From positions 1-64,000 of the forward strand of contig NZ_FNQJ01000002.1 in NCBI RefSeq assembly GCF_900107605.1: DNA of 64,000 bases. Reading direction: 5' to 3'. The stretch comes from Acidovorax soli (lineage in GTDB: Bacteria; Pseudomonadota; Gammaproteobacteria; Burkholderiales; Burkholderiaceae_C). A program made the position numbers and the translations under genes. Positions 16,416-24,717 of the stretch are shown one piece after another (the first letter of the stretch is position 1; every line of letters begins with the position of its first letter). The notes below the pieces were generated by a model. The model did not search any database and was not told the DNA's origin. It was given only the letters and a program-made list of their open reading frames with translations.

Positions 16416-19352
16416 TCACGCACCCGTGAGCAGCTGGCGCAGCACGAACGGCAGGATGCCGCCCGCGCGGTAGTAGTCCACTTCGATCGGTGTGTCGATG
16501 CGCAGGGTGACCACCACTTCCTGGCGCACCCCGCCCTCGCGGTGGATGACCAGCGTGGCATCGCTTTGCGGCGTGAGTGCGGCATCGGGCAGCACATCGA
16601 TCACCTCGCGGCCCGTGAGGCCCAGCGACTGCCACGAATCGGCGCCCTTGAACTGCAGCGGCAGCACGCCCATGCCCACCAGGTTGGAGCGGTGGATGCG
16701 CTCGAAGCTGCGCGCCACCACCGCCTTGATGCCCAGCAGCTGCGTGCCCTTGGCGGCCCAGTCGCGGCTGGAGCCGGTGCCGTATTCCTCGCCGGCAAAC
16801 ACCACCGTGGGCGTCTTCTGCGCCATGTACTGCATGGCTGCGTTGAAAATGAACATCTTCTGGCCCTGCAGCGGCCCTTCGTTCTGGAACACCGTCACGC
16901 CACCTTCTTCGCGCGAGCCGTCGGCGGTGGGTGCAATCATCAGGTTCTTGATGCGCACGTTGGCAAAGGTGCCGCGCATCATCACGTCGTGGTTGCCGCG
17001 GCGCGCGCCGTAGCTGTTGAAGTCGGCTTTTTGCACGCCATGCTGCAGCAGCCACTGGCCGGCAGGCGAACTCTCCTTGATGGAGCCGGCAGGGGAGATG
17101 TGGTCCGTGGTGATGGAGTCGCCAAACAGCGCCATGATGCGGGCACCCTGTACGGATTCCAAGCCTTTTTGGCCTGCAGCGCTTTCACCGTTTTCGCTGG
17201 CAGCTACAGATTCCAGAGCAAAGTCGGCAAAGAACGGCGGCTCGGCGATATAGGTGCTGGCGGGCCACACGTAGGTGTTGCCGGTCACGCCCTTGATCTT
17301 GCCCCACAGCTTGCCCGGGTCGCTGGCCACCTTGGCGTAGTTCTCGCGGAAGGCCTTGCCCTTCATGGCGAACTTCATGAGGCGGTGGATTTCGTCGCTG
17401 CTGGGCCAGATGTCGCCCAGATAAATGTCTTTGCCGCCCTTGCCCTGGCCGACCGGCTCGGTCATCAGGTCCTTGAGCACCGTGCCCGCAATGGCGTAGG
17501 CCACCACCAGCGGCGGACTGGCCAGGAAGTTGGCCTTGAGATTGGGATGGATCCGTGCCTCGAAGTTGCGGTTGCCCGACAGCACGGCGGCGCACACCAG
17601 GTCGTTGCGGGTGATGGCCTCGTTGAGCTCGGGCGTGAGGTCGCCGGCATTGCCGATGCAGGTGGTGCAGCCGTAGCCCGCCAGCGCAAAACCCAGCTTT
17701 TCCAGGTACGGCAGCAGCCCGGTTTCGCTCAGGTATTCGGTGACGATGCGCGAGCCGGGTGCCAGCGATGTCTTGATGTGCGGTTGCACTTTGAGCCCCG
17801 CCTCCACCGCCTTCTTGGCCAGCAGGCCGGCGGCCAGCAGCACGCTGGGGTTGCTGGTGTTGGTGCAGCTGGTGATGGCGGCAATCAGCACGTCGCCGTT
17901 GCCGATCCTGAGGGCCTTGTCGCCATCGCTGGGCAGGTCGCACACGGTGACGGTGCTGGCTTGGCTGGCATTTTGCGCGGTGGCCAGCGTCGGCCGGTTG
18001 CTCACCATTTCCACCACCGAGCGGGCGGCACCAAGCTGCGGCGCAGGCGCATCCTCGGCCGGCCCCCCTTCACCACAGCCAACCCGGTGACGCTGCAGCA
18101 GGCGCTCGGCCGGTTGGTTGAAACCGTTTTCTGCATTGGGTTTGCTGAACAGGTCGGCAAACTGGCCCGCCACCTTACCCAATTCGATACGGTCCTGTGG
18201 TCGCTTGGGGCCGGCCAGGCTGGGGGTGACGCTGCCGAGGTCGAGCTTCACGACCTGCGAGTAATCCACCTCGCCCGCCAGCGGCACACCAAACAGGCCC
18301 TGGGCCTTGAAGTAGGCCTCGAAGGCTTCGATCTCGCCCTTGGTGCGGCCGGTGCCACGGAAGTATTCAATGGTCCGCTCATCCACCGGGAAGAAGCCCA
18401 TGGTGGCGCCATATTCAGGCGCCATGTTGCCGATGGTGGCGCGGTCGGGCAGCGCCAGGGTGCGCGTGCCTTCGCCAAAGAATTCGACAAACTTGCCCAC
18501 CACCTTGTGCTGGCGCAGCAATTCGGTGACGGTGAGCACCAGGTCGGTGGCGGTGACGCCTTCGCGCAGCTGGCCACTCAGCTCCATGCCCACCACGTCG
18601 GGCGTGAGAAAGTACACCGGCTGACCCAGCATGGCGGCCTCGGCCTCGATGCCGCCCACGCCCCAGCCGACCACGCCAATGCCATTGATCATGGTGGTGT
18701 GGCTGTCGGTGCCGACCAGGGTGTCGGGGTAGAAAACGCCGTCCTTGCGCTTGTGCACGCCGCGCGCCAGGTATTCGAGGTTGACCTGGTGCACGATGCC
18801 AAAGCCCGGGGGCACGACGCCAAAGGTGTCAAAGGCCTGCATGCCCCATTTCATGAACTCGTAGCGCTCGCGGTTGCGCTCGAATTCGAGCTTCATGTTC
18901 AGGTCGAGCGAGTTCTTCTTGCCGTAGTGATCGACCATGATGGAGTGGTCCACCACCAGGTCCACCGGCACCAGCGGTTCGATCTTCTTGGGATTCTTTC
19001 CCAGCTTGGCGGCCACGCTGCGCATGGCGGCCAGGTCGGCCAGCAACGGCACGCCGGTGAAGTCCTGCAGCACCACGCGCGAGACGACAAACGGGATTTC
19101 GTCCTTGCGCGCAGCCTGCGGCACCCAATGGGCCAGCTGCTGCACATGCTCGGCGGTCACCTTGCGGCCATCGCAGTTGCGCAGTACCGATTCGAGCACG
19201 ATGCGGATCGACACGGGCAAGCGGCTGACCTGCGGAAACTGCTTGGCCAGAGCGGGCAACGAATAGAACTGCCCCGACTTGCCGGACGCGGTCTTGAACT
19301 TCTTCAGCGTGGACGCAAAAGCGTGGCGGGCGGGCTTGGACGACGATGCCAT
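16416..19352 (-). CDS. acnA: aconitate hydratase A, with unusual insertions
   Basis: Isomerises citrate to isocitrate in the TCA cycle using a [4Fe-4S] cluster. Cluster cysteines are in [10 protein letters not shown] and [19 protein letters not shown] and [13 protein letters not shown] hold substrate residues. ATG 19352 follows AGGAG and matches the family start. At 978 residues it is well above the roughly 890-900 usual for AcnA. Two tracts account for most of the excess: about 58 residues near 421-479 (between [10 protein letters not shown] and NGDVLIAA) and about 20 residues near 714-733 encoded by an interspersed repeat. Both lie between conserved blocks and the frame is kept, so function is probably retained. 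Confidence 0.93.
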   Translation of the reverse strand: MASSSKPARHAFASTLKKFKTASGKSGQFYSLPALAKQFPQVSRLPVSIRIVLESVLRNCDGRKVTAEHVQQLAHWVPQAARKDEIPFVVSRVVLQDFTGVPLLADLAAMRSVAAKLGKNPKKIEPLVPVDLVVDHSIMVDHYGKKNSLDLNMKLEFERNRERYEFMKWGMQAFDTFGVVPPGFGIVHQVNLEYLARGVHKRKDGVFYPDTLVGTDSHTTMINGIGVVGWGVGGIEAEAAMLGQPVYFLTPDVVGMELSGQLREGVTATDLVLTVTELLRQHKVVGKFVEFFGEGTRTLALPDRATIGNMAPEYGATMGFFPVDERTIEYFRGTGRTKGEIEAFEAYFKAQGLFGVPLAGEVDYSQVVKLDLGSVTPSLAGPKRPQDRIELGKVAGQFADLFSKPNAENGFNQPAERLLQRHRVGCGEGGPAEDAPAPQLGAARSVVEMVSNRPTLATAQNASQASTVTVCDLPSDGDKALRIGNGDVLIAAITSCTNTSNPSVLLAAGLLAKKAVEAGLKVQPHIKTSLAPGSRIVTEYLSETGLLPYLEKLGFALAGYGCTTCIGNAGDLTPELNEAITRNDLVCAAVLSGNRNFEARIHPNLKANFLASPPLVVAYAIAGTVLKDLMTEPVGQGKGGKDIYLGDIWPSSDEIHRLMKFAMKGKAFRENYAKVASDPGKLWGKIKGVTGNTYVWPASTYIAEPPFFADFALESVAASENGESAAGQKGLESVQGARIMALFGDSITTDHISPAGSIKESSPAGQWLLQHGVQKADFNSYGARRGNHDVMMRGTFANVRIKNLMIAPTADGSREEGGVTVFQNEGPLQGQKMFIFNAAMQYMAQKTPTVVFAGEEYGTGSSRDWAAKGTQLLGIKAVVARSFERIHRSNLVGMGVLPLQFKGADSWQSLGLTGREVIDVLPDAALTPQSDATLVIHREGGVRQEVVVTLRIDTPIEVDYYRAGGILPFVLRQLLTGA
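17156..17214 (-). repeat. interspersed palindromic repeat, in frame within acnA
   Basis: The plus strand reads ATTCCAAGCCTTTTTGGCC, TGCAGCGCTTTC and TTCGCTGGCAGCTACAGATT, matching the layout of the intergenic copies, including the AAGCC..GGCC end seen at 11294. It encodes about 20 extra aconitase residues. Confidence 0.7.
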
Positions 19353-19583
19353 GGCGAACTCCTGTGAGGGACAACAAGAGGCCATTCTGGCAGCGCCGTA
19401 TGGCGGCGCAATGCCTGGGGTCATGCAGACGGGCGCGTTACCGGCCAACCCATGCGGGGGCTGCCTTCGATTCAGCCCCGGAGCGGATCGGGCATCCTGC
19501 ATGAATACCCCATTGCCGCCATTGCGCGCAAGGTGTAACACCTGGTTTCACAGGCAATGCGCGCACTGAATAGAAAACCCGAT

Positions 19584-19620
19584 CCATTGCAGGCCCATTC
19601 CATTGCAGGCCCATTCCATT
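19584..19620. repeat. 16-bp tandem repeat, 2.3 copies
   Basis: CCATTGCAGGCCCATT occurs twice without change (19584-19599, 19600-19615), followed by CCATT. It lies in the gene-free stretch between acnA and the H-NS-like gene. Confidence 0.75.
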
Positions 19621-19892
19621 CAAGCCTGTGCAGACCCCAAGACTGCCGTTCGCGGCGATATATGTGGCGAGGGTAATGCCCCATTGCTTTCCAACACACC
19701 GTGGCGCGGGCGATTCATCCCCACACCCGCGGTATGGGGTGCACCCACCGATGCCACACCGTGCAGGAGCTGGCCGTGGAATCCATCCAGGAAGCCACGA
19801 TTTACACGGCCGATACAGGGGAAATTCGCCCCTGTGCTTGCCCCCGGAGAAGGCGCCGCGCCCCTTCATTCTGGCGCGGCGAATGGCCCATA

Positions 19893-19920
19893 AAAAAAGC
19901 CCGCATCGGCGGACTTTTTA
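19893..19920 (-). terminator. hairpin terminator of the H-NS-like gene
   Basis: AAAAAGCCCGC and GCGGACTTTTT form an 11-bp stem with one mismatch and a tight loop, ending in a run of T/A. It lies about 20 nt past the stop of the H-NS-like gene. Confidence 0.7.
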
Positions 19921-19941
19921 TGGACGAATACGCAGCCTGGA

Positions 19942-20229
19942 TTAAATCGCAAACTGCTCGCGGTTCTCGTTCTGAATCCACTTGGGTGGTTTGCCGCGTC
20001 CGGTCCAGGTTTGACCCGTGGCGGGATTGCGGTATTTGGGGGCCACCTTGGAACCCGCGCTGGCGCTGCGTGCCCGGCCAGCGGGAAATACATCCTGCGC
20101 CGTCAGGCCAAACTCCGCAACCAGGGCGCGAACCTGCGCAACAGCTTCAGACAGCTCGTTGCGCCGGGCTTCATTGATCTTGCGCTCAAGGTCTTCACGC
20201 TGCTTCAGGAGTTCTTTGTAGCTGGACAT
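19942..20229 (-). CDS. H-NS-like nucleoid protein
   Basis: A 95-residue DNA-binding protein with an N-terminal coiled-coil oligomerisation region (YKELLKQREDLERKINEARR) and the C-terminal H-NS core, KYRNPATGQTWTGRGKPPKWI, carrying the TWTGRGKPP DNA-contact loop. This short form is typical of betaproteobacterial H-NS family silencers such as BpH3-like proteins. The gene stands alone, with its own terminator, and probably acts on chromosome structure rather than on a neighbour. Confidence 0.9.
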   Translation of the reverse strand: MSSYKELLKQREDLERKINEARRNELSEAVAQVRALVAEFGLTAQDVFPAGRARSASAGSKVAPKYRNPATGQTWTGRGKPPKWIQNENREQFAI

Positions 20230-20355
20230 GGTGTGTGATTAAAGGTAATTGCGAAGGAGCCTGCATTATAGGAATAATGCGCGGATTTGTGCACGCCGAT
20301 TCGCATTGGGGCTGATTTCACCCGTACTTTCCAACACGGGCACGGCACTGGATAT

Positions 20356-21660
20356 TCAATTCCGTTCCAACTGTTGATCGGGTTGCGCGAGCACCTTATC
20401 AATACGCTTGCCATCCAGGTCCAGGATTTCGAATATCCACCCGGCGCAGGCAATACGCTCTGCAACCGCCGGCAAATGGCCTGATTCGGCCATCAAAAGA
20501 CCTGCCAGGGTGTTATAGCGGCCGCGGTCTTCTTCCGGCAAATCCCGAATATCGAGCCGTGCCTTGAGTTCCGTCACGGGCATCAAACCATCCAGGAGCC
20601 ACGTACCATCGTCGCGCAGGGTTGCCCAGGCATCGGCCGATGCGCCCGGCTGCAGCTCACCGGTAATGGCTTCCAGCAAATCACGCGGCGTCATGATGCC
20701 CTGCACCACGCCATATTCATCCACCACAAAGACCATGCGGCCCGACCGGGCGCGGAACTGTTCGAGCAACTCCATGCCGCTCAGGGTCTCGGGCACGAAG
20801 GATGCAGGCTGCGCATAAGACTCCACGGTTCCGGACGCCTCGGGGCCCAGTTCCAGCATGCGCGCCACGCTGATCACGCCCACCACCTCGTCGAGGGAGG
20901 CGCGGCACACCGGGTACCAGGAATGGGCGCCATGCTCGCCGCCCGTGCCCGCCATGCGCAGGCCTTCGAGCACTGTCAGACCGGCATCGAGCCATTGCAC
21001 ATCGGTGCGCGGCACCATCAGCGAGGTCAGAGGCCGGTCGTCGAGACGGAACACGTTCTGCACCATCTGGTGCTCGTGGTGCTCGATCACCCCCGCATCG
21101 CGCCCCTCCTCCAGGCTGGCGGCAATTTCCTCCTCGGTCACCATCCGGCCGGCATCGTTGTTCACCCGCAGCAGCTTGAGCACCCCCTGGGTGGACAGCG
21201 ACAGCAGCCGCACGAAAGGCTTGGCGCCCTGGGCCACCCAGGTCATGGGACGCGCCACGAAACGCGCAACGGTTTCAGGGTAAAGCTGGCCAATGCGCTT
21301 GGGCACCAGCTCACCAAACACAATGGTGATGAAGGTGATCACCGTCACCACGATGGCCGTGGCGCTCACGCTGGCAGCGCTTTCCGGCACCCCCAGCGTC
21401 TGCAGCCACAGGCCCAGATCGTAGCTGAAAGCGGCCTCGCCAATAATGCCGTTGAGCATGCCGATGGAGGTAATGCCCACCTGCACCGACGACAGGAACT
21501 GCGTGGGGTTGTCGAGCAAGGTCAGGGCCGCGTGCGCACCCTTGTCGCCGCCTTCTGCCATGGCAACGAGCCGGGATTTGCGACTGGACGCCAAGGCCAG
21601 TTCCGACATGGCGAACACGCCATTGAGCAGTGTCAGCAGCGCGATCAGCAGAAAATCCAT
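20356..21660 (-). CDS. CNNM/CorC-HlyC family membrane protein
   Basis: A 434-residue inner-membrane protein. Residues 1-about 180 are the DUF21 (CNNM) transmembrane domain (opening FLLIALLTLLNGVFAMSELAL; later FGELVPKRIG). A CBS pair follows at about 205-335 (VPRTDVQWLD, VFVVDEYGVVQGIMTPRDLLEAITGEL) and a CorC/HlyC domain at about 345-430 ends it. Relatives take part in magnesium or cobalt export, or are annotated as hemolysins. It is divergent from apaH with only 24 bp between starts. Confidence 0.85.
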   Translation of the reverse strand: MDFLLIALLTLLNGVFAMSELALASSRKSRLVAMAEGGDKGAHAALTLLDNPTQFLSSVQVGITSIGMLNGIIGEAAFSYDLGLWLQTLGVPESAASVSATAIVVTVITFITIVFGELVPKRIGQLYPETVARFVARPMTWVAQGAKPFVRLLSLSTQGVLKLLRVNNDAGRMVTEEEIAASLEEGRDAGVIEHHEHQMVQNVFRLDDRPLTSLMVPRTDVQWLDAGLTVLEGLRMAGTGGEHGAHSWYPVCRASLDEVVGVISVARMLELGPEASGTVESYAQPASFVPETLSGMELLEQFRARSGRMVFVVDEYGVVQGIMTPRDLLEAITGELQPGASADAWATLRDDGTWLLDGLMPVTELKARLDIRDLPEEDRGRYNTLAGLLMAESGHLPAVAERIACAGWIFEILDLDGKRIDKVLAQPDQQLERN

Positions 21661-21684
21661 GAATCAAAAGGTAAGAAGAACACC

Positions 21685-22530
21685 ATGGCACTTTACTGTA
21701 TTGGCGATATCCAGGGTTGCGACCGCGCATTGGGGCGCCTGCTGGATCTGATCGATTTTTCGGCGAGCCGCGACACCGCCTTCCTGCTGGGCGATCTCGT
21801 CAACCGAGGCCCCGACTCTGCAGCCGTGCTGCGCCGCTGCATGATGCACGGCGATGCCCTGCGCCCCCTGCTGGGCAACCATGACCTGCACCTGCTGGCG
21901 ACCGCCCATGGCGCCCGCAAACCCTCGCGGCGTGACACACTGGCCAACGTGCTCGATGCCCCGGACCGGGATGCGCTGCTGCAATGGCTGCGCCTGCAAC
22001 CGCTGGCCCGCCAGCATGACCACGGGGGCAAGCCTTTGCTGATGGTGCACGCCGGAGTGCTGCCCTCCTGGACAGCGGCGCAAACCCTGGATCTGGCCGA
22101 CGAAGTGCACCGCGTCTTGCGGAGCGCCGATCTGCCCGCATTCCTGCAGCAGATGTACGGCAATACCCCGGACCACTGGGACGATTCCCTGACCGGGCCG
22201 GACCGCCTGCGCGTGGTCGTGAATGCACTCACACGACTGCGGTTCTGCTCGGAACAGGGGGTGATGGATTTCGAGAGCACCGAGAGCGCCAGTGCGGCGC
22301 CCCCCGGGCTGATGCCCTGGTTTGACGTGCCCGGTCGTGGCACGGCCCAGACCCTGGTCGCGTTCGGACATTGGTCCACCCTGGGCTGGCTGAACCGCCC
22401 CCACTGCCTGGGCCTGGACACGGGCTGCGTGTGGGGTGGCTGCCTGAGCGCGGTGCGCTTTGGCAGCTCCCTGGACGAGCGCGAACTGCTGCAGGTGCAC
22501 TGCGAGCAGTCGCAGGCCCCTGGCGCCTGA
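21685..22530 (+). CDS. apaH: symmetrical bis(5'-nucleosyl)-tetraphosphatase
   Basis: Splits Ap4A into two ADP. The 281-residue metallophosphoesterase has YCIGDIQGC (metal Asp), LLGDLVNRGPDS, PLLGNHDLHLL and LMVHAGVLPSW, then LVAFGHWSTLG and LGLDTGCVWGGCLSAVRF in the order of ApaH. The ATG at 21685 follows GGTAAGAAG. It is convergent with apbE. Confidence 0.92.
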   Translation: MALYCIGDIQGCDRALGRLLDLIDFSASRDTAFLLGDLVNRGPDSAAVLRRCMMHGDALRPLLGNHDLHLLATAHGARKPSRRDTLANVLDAPDRDALLQWLRLQPLARQHDHGGKPLLMVHAGVLPSWTAAQTLDLADEVHRVLRSADLPAFLQQMYGNTPDHWDDSLTGPDRLRVVVNALTRLRFCSEQGVMDFESTESASAAPPGLMPWFDVPGRGTAQTLVAFGHWSTLGWLNRPHCLGLDTGCVWGGCLSAVRFGSSLDERELLQVHCEQSQAPGA

Positions 22531-22541
22531 AGCAATCGCCC

Positions 22542-23582
22542 TCAGACAGCTCCACGCGCCAGTGCGGCCGCCATGCCCGCGGAATACCACGCGCTGCCAT
22601 CGCCCGCGACCATCAGCGCCTCCACCCCCGGCTGGCGCGCTACCAGTGCCTGCCCGGCCTGCGCGCCCTGCACCATCAGGGCAGCGCCCAGTCCATTGAC
22701 TTGCGCCACATCGCGCGCCAGCAGGCTGACACCATGCACACCGACGGTAGGGTATCCCGTGCGGGGATCCAGAATATGGTGCACCCGCTTGCCGGCCGCC
22801 AAGAAATAGCGCTCGTAGTCACCGGACGATGCCACCACCGCCGGACCCTGCACTGAAAGCGCCCCCAGCAGACGCTCGGGTGCGCGCGGATCACGCAGGC
22901 CCACGCGCCATGGCCGCCCCTGCAGCTGCCCCATCACCAGGACATCGCCACCACCGTTGATGAGCGCATTGCCCACGCCCTGCTGGCGCAACACCCGCAT
23001 GCCGGCTTCGAGGATGGGCAGCTTGGCAATGCCCCCGAGGTCCAGGGCCATGCCTTGCCGGGCCAGATAGGCCGTGCCCGCTGACTCGTCCAGCACCAGG
23101 CGGCGCGCGTCCACCAGTTGCCGTTGTCGGGCCACCACACCCGCCGCAGGCACCGTCTGGTGGCCTTCTTCAAAGTTCCAGCCCTTGAGGGAGCCCACCG
23201 TGATGTCAAAGGCGCCGCCGCTGAGCCGGAACTTCTGCTGCGCCGTTTTCAGCACGCCCATCACTTCGCTCGGAACCGCGACGGGCTGGATGCCTGCAGC
23301 ACGGCTGATGCGGCTGACTACGCTGTCAGGTCGGTAGCGGCTGAAAAGCGCCTGCAGCCGCTCCATTTCGGCATATGCCAGGTCGATGGCATGGCGCAGC
23401 ACGGGCGCTTCGCCACCGTCGGCCACGATATCGACCTGCGTGCCCATGAGGGCCCGCGATCCCCGTTGCGGCGCCCCGAAAACCGGGGCCGCCGAAGCCC
23501 ACGACACACACCCCAGCAAGGGCAGTGCCATGGCCATCCGGCGCCTGGTCGGGCTGAACACCGTCGATTCAGCGGATGTCAT
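22542..23582 (-). CDS. apbE: FAD:protein FMN transferase (ApbE/NosX type)
   Basis: Transfers FMN from FAD onto a Thr of a periplasmic or membrane protein. The 346-residue protein starts with a Tat-like signal (SPTRRRMAMALPLLG). Family motifs are MGTQVDIVAD, FSRYRPDSVVSRI, GGAFDITVGSLKGWNF, LDLGGIAKLPIL, INGGGDVLVMG and HHILDPRTGYP. In denitrifiers a dedicated ApbE (NosX) flavinylates NosR; the DAISGAT target motif of NosR is encoded 4 kb away, so that role is likely here. It follows the cytochrome c gene by 12 bp, as one transcript. Confidence 0.88.
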   Translation of the reverse strand: MTSAESTVFSPTRRRMAMALPLLGCVSWASAAPVFGAPQRGSRALMGTQVDIVADGGEAPVLRHAIDLAYAEMERLQALFSRYRPDSVVSRISRAAGIQPVAVPSEVMGVLKTAQQKFRLSGGAFDITVGSLKGWNFEEGHQTVPAAGVVARQRQLVDARRLVLDESAGTAYLARQGMALDLGGIAKLPILEAGMRVLRQQGVGNALINGGGDVLVMGQLQGRPWRVGLRDPRAPERLLGALSVQGPAVVASSGDYERYFLAAGKRVHHILDPRTGYPTVGVHGVSLLARDVAQVNGLGAALMVQGAQAGQALVARQPGVEALMVAGDGSAWYSAGMAAALARGAV

Positions 23583-23594
23583 GGCGCGTCGCGA

Positions 23595-24011
23595 TCAGAT
23601 GGACTGATCGGCCATGTAGTCCACAGCGGCCTTCACTTCGTCGTCGGTCAGGGTGGAGCCACCGCCGCGCGCAGGCATCATGCCCTTGGCACCCGTGAAG
23701 CCCTCGATCGCGTGCTTGTACAGCGTGTCCTTGCCCTGGGCAATGCGCGGACCCCAGTCGGCCTTGTCGCCGGGCTTGGGAGCACCTGCCACGCCTGCGG
23801 CATGGCACAAGGCACAGGTTTTTCCAAACACGCTCTTGCCGACCGTGTTCTCGGCCACCGGTGCGGGCGCTGCGGCGGGAGCCGGCGCAGGAGCAGCAGC
23901 CGGGGCGGGTGCGGGAGCCGGCGCAGCCGCTTCCGTCGATTTCTTGTCGCCGCAGGCACCGAGCGCCAAAGAGATTGCCGCGATGGCGAGCAGGCCAGAT
24001 AGTTTTTGCAT
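23595..24011 (-). CDS. cytochrome c lipoprotein
   Basis: A 138-residue monoheme cytochrome with a lipoprotein signal (lipobox LGAC about residues 16-19). An Ala-Pro linker of about 25 residues, made of repeated AP/AAP units, leads to a class I cytochrome domain with CALCH and the distal Met in KGMMPARGG; it resembles cytochrome c5. ATG 24011 is preferred because AGGAAC precedes it and the signal begins there. As it is divergent from the nosZ unit and joined to apbE, it may carry electrons to NosZ, though this is inferred. Confidence 0.85.
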   Translation of the reverse strand: MQKLSGLLAIAAISLALGACGDKKSTEAAAPAPAPAPAAAPAPAPAAAPAPVAENTVGKSVFGKTCALCHAAGVAGAPKPGDKADWGPRIAQGKDTLYKHAIEGFTGAKGMMPARGGGSTLTDDEVKAAVDYMADQSI

Positions 24012-24313
24012 GGGGTTGTTCCTGTTCTGAAGGTCAATAAAAGAAGAAGCGGGAAGGTTCTGCACGGGCTGTGGTGCGCCCTGTATACCGAGGTACCAAG
24101 GCGCCGCCTTGGCCCGCAGACCAACGGCTTGGTTCGCTCACACTTTCCAAGGCACCCGATCCTCATTCACACCCACGGAAACGGTGTGCCTGGCAGACAT
24201 CATAAGAAGGATGCAATGGTTCATGCAATATGCGTAATATAGACCCGAAGGCTTGACAGCAGCTGCTCTTTCGGTTGTCATCATGTGATATAGATCAATT
24301 TGATTCATTTTGA
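24012..24313. promoter_or_regulatory. divergent nos promoter region
   Basis: This 302-bp gap between the cytochrome c gene and the DUF2946-nosZ unit has no gene. It is markedly richer in A/T toward its right end and holds an FNR/DNR-type box (24285-24298). Confidence 0.6.
24285..24298. promoter_or_regulatory. FNR/DNR-type box ahead of the nosZ unit
   Basis: GTGAT-ATAG-ATCAA matches the FNR consensus TTGAT-n4-ATCAA at 9 of 10 positions. It lies 16 nt before the DUF2946 start codon, so the transcription start must be close downstream or translation must begin at a later ATG (24335). Confidence 0.65.
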
Positions 24314-24706
24314 ATGAATCTATATTCGGCCTCCATGTGCACTTTTCATCCAGCCTTGATCCGATCCCGTTGGTGGGTCTTGGCGTGGTTTCTGATGTCG
24401 CTCGGCGTGGCCACTGCAGCGCCCATGGTCCAGCCCCGGCTGATGGATACCGTCTGCTCCGCTTCCGGAGCCCCGAAGGTCATCATCCACACCGACGACG
24501 GCGCTGTCGAGCAAGCCGCTGCTGACGCACTGCACTGCCCCCTGTGCCTTGTGGGCGGTGCACCTCCCAACACCGTGCTTGCGCTGCCGCCCGCAACTCC
24601 TGCGGCCGTCGCCCAGCCCGCTTTCCCTGCTTTTTCCCGCGCTCCTGCCGCTACGGCAGCACCGCCGCCGGCGCGGGCACCCCCGTTTTTTCCGAGCCAA
24701 TCCTAA
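24314..24706 (+). CDS. DUF2946-like small exported protein
   Basis: A 130-residue protein with one hydrophobic N-terminal segment (WWVLAWFLMSLGVATAAP), then a short periplasmic part with MDTVCSASGAPKVI and the HCPLCL motif, as in DUF2946 proteins, and a Pro/Ala-rich tail. DUF2946 members are often near copper genes, and the paired cysteines suggest metal or thiol chemistry; neither is proved. It is 11 bp ahead of nosZ and probably cotranscribed. ATG 24335 is an alternative start that would leave more room for the promoter. Confidence 0.7.
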   Translation: MNLYSASMCTFHPALIRSRWWVLAWFLMSLGVATAAPMVQPRLMDTVCSASGAPKVIIHTDDGAVEQAAADALHCPLCLVGGAPPNTVLALPPATPAAVAQPAFPAFSRAPAATAAPPPARAPPFFPSQS

Positions 24707-24717
24707 AGAGGTAAACC

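Larger units (their letters stand above)
19353..19941. other. gene-free stretch upstream of acnA
   Basis: No convincing gene is seen in these 589 bp on either strand. It must hold the acnA promoter. It contains a short tandem repeat (19584-19620) and, at its right end, the terminator of the H-NS-like gene. Open frames here lack family resemblance and ribosome binding sites. Confidence 0.5.

Noticed and set aside
15258-19367. 1369-codon plus-strand frame across the monooxygenase and aconitase genes
   Set aside because: It is rich in His/Gln/Gly, as antisense frames of GC-rich genes are, and runs through two well supported minus-strand genes.
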